A DNA stretch of 64,000 bases from Medicago truncatula (GCF_003473485.1 NC_053043.1:4102001-4166000), one strand, 5' to 3'. Shown: positions 20,982 to 32,046, counted from the stretch's first letter. Made by a program: numbers and translations. Notes: a model not told the origin generated them from the sequence alone.

Positions 20982-21368
20982 GGCTAAATTGCATTTTTGG
21001 TCCCTTAACTATTTAGGTAGTATCGCTTTGGTCCCTTAATTAAAATTCGATTTATTTTGGTATCTTAACTTCTCTCTGTTATACATTTTGGTCCTTTCCG
21101 TTAGTTTTAATTCAAAAATGTTGGGTTTCCTTCATCTCCTTCTCCTCTTTTTCATCTTCATATCATCTCCATCAACCTTCAACAACAAGAATTCCAGAAA
21201 AATTCCAAAAGAAAATGAAGAAAATCTAACGTTTTTGAATTAAAACTAACGGAAAGGACCCAAATGTATAACGGAGAGAAGTTAAGGAACCAAAATAAAT
21301 CGAATTTTAATTAAGGGATCAAAGCGATACTACCTAAATAGTTAAGGGACCAAAAATACAATTTAGCC
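20982..21368. mobile_element. Mutator-type MITE with perfect 9-bp duplication
   Basis: Very long, nearly perfect inverted arms start GGCTAAATTGCATTTTTGG and read through GGTAGTATCGCTTTGGTCCC. They are separated by a short spacer around 21120-21230. Both sides carry ATGTATTTT (20973-20981 and 21369-21377), the 9-bp duplication of Mutator-like elements. A second copy is at 37587-37972. It has no coding capacity. Confidence 0.9.
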
Positions 21369-21650
21369 ATGTATTTTATATAAAGAAATGGTTTTTGAAC
21401 ATAAAAATGTTGATGTCAAATACAATGTCATTTGATTTGTGTATACTTTTAAAATGTGCGTAAACTTCTCTAAAAAAAATGTGCGTAAACTATAGAAGAT
21501 GAAAAATATAAAGTTGACAAAACTAAACACATATGATGAAGCAGACGACGTCTCTGTATTTTGATGTTCAAATATCAATTATTTTATATATCATCGAGAA
21601 CTCTATGCTTTGTATCTATATGGAAAGTCATATCATGCCATTTTAAATTT

Positions 21651-21921
21651 GGCTTAAGTGCATTTTTGACACCTTAACTTTTAAAAAATTGTGATTTTGA
21701 CCCCTAGCAAAAAAAACAATTTTGACCCATTTCGTCCCAAAATTGCTGAGAAGACGCCACGTGTTCCTAAAAAGGGGTCATAATCGCAACTTTTTGTAAA
21801 TATAAGGTGTCAAAAGAGCATATTCCCCTTATGTTAGAGGTCAAAAGAATATATTTCCCTAAATATGGAGGTCAAAATCGCTACTTTTACAAACTTATGA
21901 GGTGAATAGTTTGTTTAAGCC
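21651..21921. mobile_element. Mutator-type MITE, second family, 9-bp duplication
   Basis: It begins GGCTTAAGTGCATTTTTGAC and ends with GTTTAAGCC. Internal arms carry TTTTGACCCCTA and GGTCAAAATCGC. A perfect 9-bp direct repeat TTTAAATTT borders it (21642-21650 and 21922-21930). The end sequence resembles that of the 20982-21368 family, but the interior differs. Confidence 0.8.
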
Positions 21922-21930
21922 TTTAAATTT

Positions 21931-24900
21931 CTAATCTTGTTGTTCAAATGTTTAGTTACTTGATTGATTCATAGCTTTCTTGCAGCCGTATCCAAAGATA
22001 GCTACGCAGTTAATGAGAGTATTTCATTTTTCCTTTGTTGCAAGTAAAGCCACATTGTTGATTGGTAGTTGCACCATATATGATGATGCAGCCATTGCAT
22101 TCATAGGTTGTAGTTTTGCTGTTGTTGGATTCCAGTACAAGTTAACTTTTCTATCCAATCTATATTCATATCCAGCGGCCCATAAATTATCTCACTAAAG
22201 TATATTAACTGTGCTATCAAATGTCATAAAGGATGCCTAAAATGATTGGAGTACCCAACTCTATTCACTTCAAAAGTTTTCTTTAGCAAAATACTAGAAA
22301 GTTACAAAATTACAAAGTTGAGGAAGCTTTTCCCTTAAAATTCTAGGTTTTACAAAAAAAAAAAAAAAAAGGTTATAAAATAGATGGATGTGATGCGCAT
22401 GGTACACTTGACCTATTGACTAAGGTTAATAATAGAGATGCCAATGTCAACAAAAATTAATAGAGATGCCAAAATCAGCTTTCACATTTTAGTCTTTTGA
22501 TTTTGGGGTAGATCATAGATCACATTTTAGTTTTTGTAGCATAGTAATCACTAATCATGTATAAAGTTTCATGAGGATGTACTTTTTTTTTTGCAAATTA
22601 GTTTTGCACGACATCTAATAAGAACTTATTGTATTATTATATAAATCAACTTTGTAACTACATTTTAAAATCAATCGTAAAAAATATGATTTTTTTTTCC
22701 GCCTATAAACGAAGTAAGTATTAAACTTCCATTTACACACGTCGAGAGAGTTTTGACAAAATAAGTTTTATCACCCATCTTCTCTATAACTCTCATTTAA
22801 TCTCTCTACTTTTTTATTGTCACATATTTTTTTTTATTTAGCAATACAAGTAGTCTTTTTCTTACGGCACTTTATATTAATCGAGTTTATAAGTAATATA
22901 TAAATTAATTTATTTTGTTTTGAAGGGATATGAATTAAATTTCTTAAAAAAATAAGTAACATGAATTAAATAAGTATTCAATTGGTTTTTTTTTTACGAA
23001 AAAAAAATCTAGTTGTTGTTGCTTATGTTATTAAATAACTTCTTTTTGAATTGTTGTTGTTCTTTCTTTAATATTTTTGTTTTTAATCTTATGGGTTTCT
23101 TATTTTTTGTTTTGTTTTTAAAATAAAATTGTATACTTAAATATTAATGAAAAAAATCTGATACACGTAAAATAAATCTTAAAACTGAAATATTATAAAA
23201 AAAAAACTGAAAATAATTTATTTAATTGAAATGAAATATAAAAATTGAAATGAATTAAATTAAAAATATAATTTAATCAAAAGAAATTAATTAAGTATAT
23301 TGACCAAAAAATTAAAAAATTAATTTATTAATTTGTAAAATATATATTAAATTGATTAATTTAAATTATTAAATATCTTAAATATTAATTGATTTACATT
23401 TTATTATGAATTACAAATGTTCTTTTATGTCATTTACATTTTATTATGTATTGATGGATTGTATTTGATGTGGATGGACCATGATAAGAATTGGTTATTG
23501 ATTCAATCTAAAGGTTAAAAAAAAATTGATCCATCTTAGACCAAAACTTTATGGGTCCAAACTAAATGACACCACATTTATCGAATTGATTTAGGGTAAC
23601 AGTGCATGTTTTAGTTTCCGGAGTTGGAAGAAGATAAGGTGGAAAAGTAGAGTGAAAACGAGAGCAAGATGGGGAAAGAGCTAGCGAGTAATTATGCGTG
23701 GATTGAGGAGAGAGTAGTTGGTGGGACACGAAAATAACGACATTAATATTTTGTGCACAACACATGTGGCCTCCATGCCTTATATTATACGTTGAGTGAG
23801 TGACGGTATTCAAATCATGCTTAAGTGCCATAGTTTCGGTCATTTAAACTTTTGACTTTGGTACATCACTCTTAATGCTCCTTAACATGTGATTTTAGGA
23901 CATTTACTTAACCTAAATCAAATATAATTTGGTATTCGGTCCAAATCCAAGTGCAATGTGTTTACATTTGGCATGGCTCAAAACAAAATTTTGACTGTGT
24001 GAGGTGTTTACTAACTTTGGTGGAGTAGAATTATTACTTTTAATCTAGAACTACTGTGTGTGGTTAGGTTAATTTACTTTGTTGCTAAGTAGTAGTACCA
24101 ACTTGTTTTGGTACACATCACATCTTTACGGTGCAATTAAAATTGTTTGTCACATGTGAAACCTACTTTTGGGCACCCATGTGGAAAGTAAATAGGGAGT
24201 GGTCGTGCTACTAAATTTTGTTGATGTAGGTAACTAAAGGGAGGAGCAGGTAAGCTAGCCGTGGATCAACATCTAACCAAATTGATTGCAATTGCATTAT
24301 AGCCATATACAATAAATAAAAATGGTCTTATTATAGGTTGCCTAATAGTAACTCCAATAGTATTTTAAAATTTTAAAAACAATTTATCATACTGCTTGAT
24401 TTTTCTACTAGTATTAGAGTTGAGTAACATATAAAAGAAAAATATGCGAAAGAGTTTATATAGTGAGATGATTTTTAGGCTAAAAAATGGAGTTGGTTAC
24501 GAGACCTTTCAGTTTTTTTTATAATTAAAATTTTATTGATGAAGATCCGAACCCAACGTTAAAATAAGTCAAACTATATCCGTATCCTAAATTACACCCC
24601 TAATGTAAAAGGATGGAGTAACTAGGAGTAGCCAGGGGACAAGCAGTGCGGGATGAACAATCTAAAAAGCAGAAATTCAAGTCAAAAAAGCTACTCTACG
24701 TTTGTTTACTATCCTACAAGAAAGTGGGAGAAGAAGATGCATATATAATTATGGATCAAAACAACAAAAGTGTGAAGTTGTGTCACTGATTTAGTGTAAA
24801 GTATATACCATAAAGAAAAGGATAAATGGCTAGACTGTTAAATCCATAGCATTAAATAAATAAGAAAACTAGTTTTTTTTTTTATTCAAAATAAGAAAAC

Positions 24901-25120
24901 TAGTTTGATTAGTAAAAAGTTATTCATATTTTAGTTAAAAAAATCTGAATAGTTGTAAAATTAATAAAAAATCTATTTATATATAATTAAGTAGGTTGGA
25001 ATTTTTGTTCTATTTTTGTGTATCCGATACAGTGAAAATATTAGCATTTAACTTTTTAAAAAATAATTTAAAATTTGAAATCTTAAAGAGTCTCTAGAAG
25101 CACTTGTTAGCGTGACCATA
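21931..25120. other. Large intergenic stretch, no confident gene
   Basis: Mostly very AT-rich. A frame at 21980-22198 preceded by a CTTTCTTGCAG acceptor-like sequence gives a hydrophobic peptide (FSFVASKATLLIGSC) that could be a decayed exon, but I do not recognise it. The part around 23560-24250 is less AT-rich, yet its frames show no domain. Confidence 0.45.
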
Positions 25121-25129
25121 TTAAATAAA

Positions 25130-25535
25130 GGCAAATTCTATGGTACATCCAACATTTTGAGTGTACCGGTACACCAAACATTAAATTAATAATTAAATTG
25201 ATTGTTTTTTGAAGAAAAAATAATTATTTTCTATCATTGACAATTATAATAATTAAATCTTATTTACCGAAAGCGTCGATGAAATAAAATTTACTTTTTT
25301 TGAATTTTTATTGCTCATAATAAAGAATATTGATTATTTTTTATGAGAAAATGTTAAAAATTTAATATAATTCATATAAACAATGAAATTGTGTTTTTTT
25401 CTCATGAGATGGTGTTTTCTGAAATATAAATAATGACAAATAACAATTTATTTTATAAAATGATCATTAATTTATAAATTTATAAAGCGGAGTATCGGTC
25501 CACCTCAATTTGCGAGATGTACCGTAGAAGCTCCC
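25130..25535 (+). mobile_element. Mutator-type MITE, third family (copy 1)
   Basis: The left end is GGCAAATTCTATGGTACATC and the right end is GATGTACCGTAGAAGCTCCC, imperfect inverted repeats. The perfect 9-bp duplication TTAAATAAA lies at 25121-25129 and 25536-25544. A homologous element in the opposite orientation lies at 31486-31881. The interior is AT-rich and non-coding. Confidence 0.88.
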
Positions 25536-26086
25536 TTAAATAAATCATGTTTCAAATTTTTAGAAGTCAAATGTTGTTTTCATTCAAAATGTTTATTTTT
25601 GACCCAAAGCAAATGGTTTCTTGAATGCACGCCATACTTTATTTCAAAACAATGAGTTTTATTTATCTAAATACAGTGAGATTTTTGTGAAACCACACCA
25701 CATTAACAAATAATATAAAACAGTACCTGTTTACGTATGTAAACACAAGTTAATTACAACAGGTGAGCTGCTCAGTGAAACGTCCAAGGTGGAGTCTCAA
25801 GAGCACTCTACAGAAGTAACTGAATAATACAATGTTTTTCACTATCTGGGATCTGTCCCATCACATCTAAACTTCCCCCTTTTTATAGCTCTCAAAGTGT
25901 TGGCTTAATGGGCCTTTCTCTGATCATTTTAGGCCCAATAAGTTGTGATCCAGAGCCTCCTATTGGTTGTCTGCTTTGAGTACGGCCGCGCGTGGACTAG
26001 GAAGCAACTCCTCCGTACTGGACGCGTGGAGCTGAAACGCGATGATCGTCCGTACTGGACACGTGGTATTAAGTTAAGATGAGATG

Positions 26087-26262
26087 AGCTGGCTAGCTGG
26101 CTTGACTTGAACAATCAATCTCGTGTCGATTGAAGATGTGCTGAGCTGGCTTGACTTGAACAATCAATCCCATGTCAACTGAAGACGTGCTGAGCTGGTT
26201 GGCTTGACTTGAACAATCAATCCCATGTCGACTGAAGACGTGTTGAGTTGGCTGGCTTGACT
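26087..26262. repeat. Tandem array, 49-53-bp unit
   Basis: The phrase CTTGACTTGAACAATCAATC recurs starting at 26101, 26150 and 26203, with a partial fourth copy at 26256. Each is followed by TGTC(G/A)A(C/T)TGAAGA(C/T)GTG and GAG(C/T)TGG. The units lie in the U3 part of the solo LTR. Confidence 0.85.
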
Positions 26263-26289
26263 ATGAAATGGGAATGGTCTACCCATGCC

Positions 26290-26530
26290 AGTCCACAGTC
26301 CACCAAGCGTCAAGCCTGTGAAGGCGTAGACGTTTGTTCTTTAAACCGATCGATCCGTACCAGTCCACAGTCCACCAAGCGTCAAGCCTGTTAAGGCGTA
26401 GACGTTTGTTCTTTAAACCGTAGACGTTTGTTCTTTAAACCGATCGATCCGTACCAGTCCACAGTCCACCAAGCGTCAAGCCTGTGAAGACGTAGACGTT
26501 TGTTCTTTAAACCGATCGATCCGTACCAGT
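26290..26530. repeat. Tandem array, 72-bp unit with 22-bp internal duplication
   Basis: AGTCCACAGTCCACCAAGCG starts at 26290, 26362 and 26456, with a partial copy at about 26527. The second unit is 22 bases longer because GTAGACGTTTGTTCTTTAAA is repeated. The units end in CCGATCGATCCGTACC. They lie at the distal end of the solo LTR. Confidence 0.85.
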
Positions 26531-26873
26531 TCAGTACCTATATGATAGGATACAGATTCACCAATAGATAGAAGAACTAAGAAATATGTATAAATGTGTA
26601 ACCAACTAGTGCACCAATTAGTAATGCAAGATTGAAGTTGCGGATCCCCCAATAGTTCAGATGTGCATATATACTCTTAATTCAATAACCCAAAAAATGG
26701 GGTGTAAATAAAAGAAGCAAACTCTAAAACTTATGGAATATGCTTCTTGAAGCACCAATTTGAACATTCCAAAGGCCTCCAAATCCTATGAACACTACAT
26801 CTGTATATATTCAAACGCAAGCCAAATAATTTTTCTGTTAGGATCAAAATCCAACAGAATAATCGTAAATAAC

Positions 26874-27581
26874 TCATTTTTTATAATTTAGTACCATGGT
26901 AGATCTTCTAACAGGAGAAGTGAAACATTTTACTTCAGCTTTCCCATCCTTTATAAGCATAATGTGACTTTTCTTGGCAATGCTTCTTGTTAGCACCCTA
27001 CTACACAATTTACCAGTATCATCTACATTCTTCTTCTTGATACATTTCTTATCCTTGTGGTCACTTGATAATTGGTCAAACTCCAATTTCTTTGCGTAAA
27101 GTGGAGACCTAACACTGCCTGGCTCATGGGTAGGACCAAATTCAAATACCCTCATCAAAGATTGACTATTTTTAGCTGCAGCAACACTTGAGACTCCATT
27201 TTCACCATTAGAAATCACGGCAACCTGTAGTTGAGACAAATCAAGACTCGCAATGTTGTCATTACCTTCCGGTTCCATATCTTCCTGCAAAGTTTCATCA
27301 GCTGCTTTTTTGTGGGATGAAGCATTTGAGTTGTCAAGATTTGAGAATCCATTTTCACCATTATAAATCACGCCAACTTGTGGTAGAGACAACCTTAGAC
27401 TCACAATATTGTTGTTACCTTCAGCTTCCTGTGAGGTCTCATCAGCTGTTCTCTTGTGGGAAGAAGTATTTGAGTTGTCAAAACCAGTAACTTTATCCAC
27501 GTGTTCACATTCATTTCCTGAACTATGAGCTGAATAATTTTTCCAATTGTGTGGAAATCCAACTGAGAAACGGTGACATAC
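26874..27581 (-). pseudogene. Truncated KNL2-like gene: end of SANTA domain plus C-terminal region
   Basis: A last exon begins at an acceptor (TTCAACAG|GTATGTCACC) and encodes about 235 residues to a stop at 26874. Its first residues VCHRFSVGFPHNWKNY match the end of a SANTA domain, found in the plant centromere-licensing protein KNL2. The rest is hydrophilic and contains an internal duplication of about 45 residues (SNTSSHKRTADETSQE... and SNASSHKKAADETLQE...). The tail is basic (CSRVLTRSIAKK, SPVRRST). No exon for the first part of the SANTA domain was found in the ~1.5 kb upstream, which instead looks retrotransposon-like. I therefore call it a 5'-truncated copy. If upstream exons lie beyond an insertion, it could still be expressed. 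The KNL2 assignment rests on a short motif. Confidence 0.5.
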
Positions 27582-27647
27582 CTGTTGAAAGACATTGAAT
27601 ATTTCCAGAAAATTAAATGCGTCACTAACAGGCACAATCACACACAA

Positions 27648-29527
27648 GGGTATTTATTCAATCCATTGAAGATTATGTGTATTTTGTTTCACTAACAGAA
27701 TTGACTTTACCAAAAAGTATAGATTTTGGGTTCCTGTCAGACAAAATTGCCAGACTCTAAATCTCATGTCTGTGCGTGTGTCTAGTTTTACATGACAAAG
27801 TTAGCAAAATAATAGGAGTTTGATTTCTACAAAATAAAACTGAATGATTGATAAACCTCAATTATGGTTTGTGTGGAGTCAATGTGTTTGAACATTGAAG
27901 CTATCACTTGGAGCTTCAGGTTCAAGTTCAACTCACTGTGGATGACCTTTGAACATGAAGCAAACACACACTTATTAAGCATATATATACATATTTCCCG
28001 CTTTTGTTATTTTCGTCTTTACTGTAGCGCTCACTCACTCAAATTAGGACTTCTTTTCCATTCATGGAATGATGAATATATATATTTATGTGCTTGTATA
28101 TATATTTATGTGGACGTTATCTTACCCCCTAGCGTTTGTTTGGTTGACCGTCTCACCATTGAAAAATGGTGTAGACGTGCAGGATCAGGACGCTTGAAAC
28201 GATGTGCGTACCCGAGGCTTAATTTGACACTTCCTCGATTTTCTTATTGCTTGGAGTCTAGTATTAAGCTCATTATGACGTGTCAATAGTTTCTATTTTT
28301 CATTTACTTTTGGATTATGGTGAGAACTTGTTGTTGATATATTTATGAGATTTGAGACATGTTGTTGAGATTATGGATTATCTGATATATATAAGATATT
28401 GTTTGTATTCCGCTGCGAGATTTTATAAATCCGAATTATGCATGTTTTTGAAAATGATGACGTAACATCTTGAACCTTTTGAAATAATTGTTTATTTGCA
28501 TTTAATATTGTTTGTGGGGTTCAAGGATGTTACCGTGCAAGGTGAAGGCAAGGAGCAAGATGACTTTCATCCTCTCTTTGTTTATAGAGTATGTTTTGTA
28601 ATTTCTTGTTTGTATATATTTTCGGTTATCACTAGTAACTAAGCACTCTAAGATTAGGGATTTTAAGATGGACATATTTATTTGTTAGATTTAATTAATG
28701 CAATTTTTTGTTCAGTTATGATCTAAGCTTAGTTTAATTTTCACTTGTTTCGAACGTTCAATGCTTTTCAAACAAGGTGTCATGTTCTATGATGATTGAA
28801 TTTTAGGGTTAGGGTTAATAGATTGGGAACCTTCCTTGATTTGAATGTAATGGGAACATATGAATTTCCTTAAAAGCCTATGCTTTATTATGGTTCCTTA
28901 AGTCTTACATAGTAGGGATATTGTGTTGGTCTAACAAAGAAGGTAGAAGGAATTCCAATTTCAATCGCCGCTAACATTTGAACCAACCATTTTATTTCTT
29001 TCGATCAACTATCACTCTTATTGTGAAACCAATTCTAACCTGCAAAACCATAAACTTTACAACTTTTATTAATAAGTTTATAAGTTGCCTATATTTGAAC
29101 AACAATTCATGTGGAAGCGATAACTTACTACTTTATTACTTGCTACGGTTTGGTGCACTTTCGAAATTTGTCATCAATAATCTGTCAAAGAATGACATTA
29201 GACGATCAGATAAAGAAACTAAATACCGACAATGTTTCAGACCAGCTATAAGCCCACAATGGCAAGACCCATAAAGCCTAAGCCCAAAGAAACTGGATGG
29301 AACACAGAGACGAAGTACACGAAGTCCGATGCAAATCACCGCCTAAGAACACGCATTGACTCCACCTCGACCGTCCAGATCATCATCAACGACCTCCTAG
29401 AAAGGTGATGCATCTCGTTGAGTCTGTTATGTGCCTTCGCACCTATATAAGGTTGATTCAGCACCACCCTCAAGATACACTTCACTTTTACCACATTTTG
29501 CACTTAACTGCTTCTTTCAGATTCAGA
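27648..29527. other. Probable Ty3/gypsy-derived sequence, no gene
   Basis: The part at about 28100-28560 includes TATTCCGCTGCGAGATTTTA and ATGATGACGTAACATC. I associate this with legume gypsy LTRs, but the element ends could not be set. The segment 29180-29527, with a TATATAAGG motif at about 29440, continues after the hAT insertion (30391-30480) and looks like another LTR. All reading frames are short and unconvincing. Confidence 0.35.
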
Positions 29528-29535
29528 TTTAAGCG

Positions 29536-30390
29536 CAGTGATGGAGGACAACATGGGCTGAGGTGGGCCACGGCCCATCCCAAAAAAAATTCAATTTTTT
29601 TTACCTAGAGAGAAATTACAAAAATACCTTTGGCTTGATTTGTTTTTTTTCCAACTGGCCCACCCAACCTCTTCACTTTCTCTATTAGATAACTAAACTT
29701 CTCATTCTCTTCTTACTCTTTCATTATTTTCTCATTCTCTTGTTTGTTGTTATCGTTTGTTGATCGTTGGTAATTTATGCATATGTCATGCCACTTTGTC
29801 AGTGTTTATTGAATTGTTCTTTTTTGTTGCAAATGCTTTTTTTTTAATACCGTAGTTCAATCTATGTTGCATACTTTAGTTCAATTTTTCTTCATTTTAG
29901 AAGTAGTTTATGTTTAACTTATGCATATAATAAGGCTTTTTTTTCAACTTATGCATATTGTAGTTTATGTTTAACTACAAAAGTTTTTCTTTATACTTGT
30001 TAGTTTCTTTTTTTTACCTTTTATAAGCTTTTAATAATGCTTAATTTCTTTAATTTAGATTGTTATTGACTTGTGGAATTATTTGATTTTTTGAAAAATT
30101 GATCATTTTTTAAAAGGAAAGTTTGTGGGAGTGAAAGAGATGAACAAAGAATATCTTATACATCACAACCTGTTAAAGTTTTAAGAATTGAAGAAATGGT
30201 AACTTCTACACCTCAAACCTCAAGAAACTAAGATCATGTTTGGTTGTAACTAACATGAATAAAATTTACTTTTTGATTGAACAATTTTGTGCTCAACGTT
30301 TATTACAACATAAATTTCATGTTTATTATATATTAAAGTTAATTTTGTTGGCCCACCCCAGATATGATATATTTCCTGGCTCCGCCGCTG
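29536..30390. mobile_element. Non-autonomous hAT element, 855 bp
   Basis: The left end CAGTGATGGAGGACAACATG and the inverse of the right end, CAGCGGCGGAGCCAGGAAAT, are imperfect inverted repeats; both lead into a GGTGGGCC motif. An 8-bp target duplication, one mismatch, flanks it: TTTAAGCG (29528-29535) and CTTAAGCG (30391-30398). Eight bases is the hAT hallmark. The interior has no transposase frame. Confidence 0.75.
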
Positions 30391-30577
30391 CTTAAGCGTT
30401 GGAGTGCTAATATGCTTGTAGACACATTTCTCCTCCACCATCAAGACTCAATCTCTGTCGCACCGGATCACCATGAATTTTTGTCATATATATAAATAAA
30501 AAATAATTAATACCAAAATAAAAATCAATCTTATACGGGAAGTGGAAAATTGAAAATTCATAATACAAGATTTATTA

Positions 30578-31030
30578 TCAATCAAGATAGCTAAATGGAT
30601 TCCATATCATAAGTGATAACAACAAAATATTAGGTAATAAAATAGGTACAAGAGGGTTAACATTTGTGCCAAGGGGTTTCCTTGCAAGCCTTTTCCTAAC
30701 ATAACTCTTCCTTTGTTCAACTCCCCACTGTGCTTCCTCCACTCCTTCAGCAAGAATCAATGGTGGAGGTTGCTGGAATGGACACTTGGACCTCCAAGAA
30801 GTTTTAGGAATGCCCATTGTGATGACCCTTTTGAGGAAGAATGAGAATTCCCATTTTTTGAGAAGAGATGGATTGGAGCAGAGGATTGGTGGGTAGTCCC
30901 ATTCGAGGTAGCAGGGGATTTGTGTGGCAATGAAGAATTGAGAGTGGAGGGTTGGTGTGGTTGTGGGGTTTGTTAGGATGTGTGTTAGGGCTTGGAGTTT
31001 CTGCTCCCATGTTGTATTTTCCATGCTCAT
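30578..31030 (-). CDS. Conserved plant protein with C-terminal membrane segment
   Basis: An intronless 150-residue protein. The chosen start gives MSMENTTWEQKLQALTHILT; a second ATG two codons in is possible. The middle has a conserved-looking Trp/Pro/Cys pattern (IPCYLEWDYPPILCSN, GIPKTSWRSKCPFQQPPPL). An EEAQWG motif and a basic stretch (RKSYVRKRLARK, about 107-118) come next, followed by a hydrophobic segment PLVPILLPNILLLSLMIW near the end (about 126-143) that would serve as a tail anchor. I recognise it as a plant-only family without an assigned function. No neighbour suggests a role. Confidence 0.82.
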   Translation of the reverse strand: MSMENTTWEQKLQALTHILTNPTTTPTLHSQFFIATQIPCYLEWDYPPILCSNPSLLKKWEFSFFLKRVITMGIPKTSWRSKCPFQQPPPLILAEGVEEAQWGVEQRKSYVRKRLARKPLGTNVNPLVPILLPNILLLSLMIWNPFSYLD

Positions 31031-31476
31031 CAGACAAAAGCCATGGAAATGGATGAGGCTAAGATACGCATAGATAAAATGAGGCTAAGATTTACACAAA
31101 GATTCGAGTACAACTTATTTACATCTAAGACCTTTTATTTTCTTACTAACATTTCAACAATTCTTTTTTGGTAAAACTTTTGAGACAACCTTATTATTCT
31201 CTTTTTTCATTGGTCAATAATAATAAAGAGAGAAAAAAAAAAAAAGATAATGTGTGTATGAGAGAGAAAGTTATACAAAAGTTATAATAAAATGGTTGTA
31301 CAAATATAATTTCTCTTATTTGCTCAACATAAAATCTATGACCTTTTATGAAATTGGTGTTTATCATGTTTAAATTAAAAAAGAAAAATTGTAATTTTTT
31401 TAATAGTAAATTTTAGTATGTTGAACTATCGATTTTGAACTCTTCAACTCCTTTCATCGTAAAGCTAATTGAACTA
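31031..31476. other. Upstream of the tail-anchored gene; small MITE-like sequence
   Basis: The first bases should hold this minus-strand gene's promoter. Around 31160-31315 there is a GAGACAACCTTATTA...TGTGTATGAGAGAGAAAGTT...ATGGTTGTACAAATAT sequence that recurs near 13830-13960 and 54940-55075, probably an unnamed short MITE. Nothing else was seen. Confidence 0.4.
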
Positions 31477-31485
31477 TAATTTTTT

Positions 31486-31881
31486 GGGAACTTCAACCGT
31501 ACACTCGTAAATTCGGGTGTAACGGTACTCTGCTTCATAAATCTATAAACTAACGATCAATTTTATGAAATAAATAGTTATTTATCGGCATTTATATTTT
31601 AGAAAATATAATTTCAGAAGAAAAACGCATCATTCATTGTTTATAAGAATCATAATAATTTTTTTTACATATTATCGTATAAAATAATCAAAGTTCTCTA
31701 TTATGAGCGATAAAAAAAAAAAATGATTTCGTTTACACTTTTGATGAATAAGATTTAATCATTATAATTATAAATGATAAAAAATAATATTTTTCTTCAA
31801 AAAACAACTCATTTACCTATAAAATTAAAGGATTGATGTATCGATACACTCAAATATGTTGGATGTACCATAGAATTTACC
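31486..31881 (-). mobile_element. Mutator-type MITE, third family (copy 2)
   Basis: This is the reverse-orientation homologue of 25130-25535: the minus strand starts GGTAAATTCTATGGTACATC and ends near GAAGTTCCC. The perfect 9-bp duplication TAATTTTTT lies at 31477-31485 and 31882-31890. Internal similarity between the two copies extends through TTTTTTGAAGAAAAA and GCTCATAATA. Confidence 0.85.
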
Positions 31882-31955
31882 TAATTTTTTTTGGTTACAC
31901 TGATTGAACTATAATCAATCTTCGTAAAAATCTACATATGTTAGAATCGATCTTA

Positions 31956-32046
31956 CTTTGTTTTAAAAATTGACAAAATTTGTGAAAATCTATATATATA
32001 CTTTTGTTTTAAAAATTGACAAAATTTGTGAAAATCTATATATATA
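31956..32046. repeat. Two-copy tandem duplication, ~46 bp
   Basis: TGTTTTAAAAATTGACAAAA followed by TTTGTGAAAATCTATATATA occurs twice in direct succession. Confidence 0.85.

Larger units (their letters stand above)
25728..26533 (-). mobile_element. Solo LTR, 806 bp, with tandem arrays in U3
   Basis: TG...CA ends are flanked by a perfect 5-bp duplication GTACC (25723-25727 and 26534-26538). In minus orientation a TATA element (TATAAAAAG at 25887-25879) precedes the R/U5 portion, as in an LTR promoter. The part upstream of the TATA is less AT-rich and consists largely of two tandem arrays plus repeats of TCCGTACTGGAC. There is no internal retrotransposon sequence, so it is a solo LTR. Confidence 0.8.

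Noticed and set aside
21980-22198. Frame preceded by an acceptor-like CTTTCTTGCAG
   Set aside because: Hydrophobic peptide without a recognised family and no neighbouring exons; too weak to call a gene piece.
26087-26530. Could the regularly repeated units be a CRISPR-like array?
   Set aside because: Units are contiguous tandem repeats without unique spacers, inside a plant LTR.
27864-28289. 141-codon plus-strand frame
   Set aside because: Falls in sequence that looks like a gypsy LTR; composition is not protein-like.
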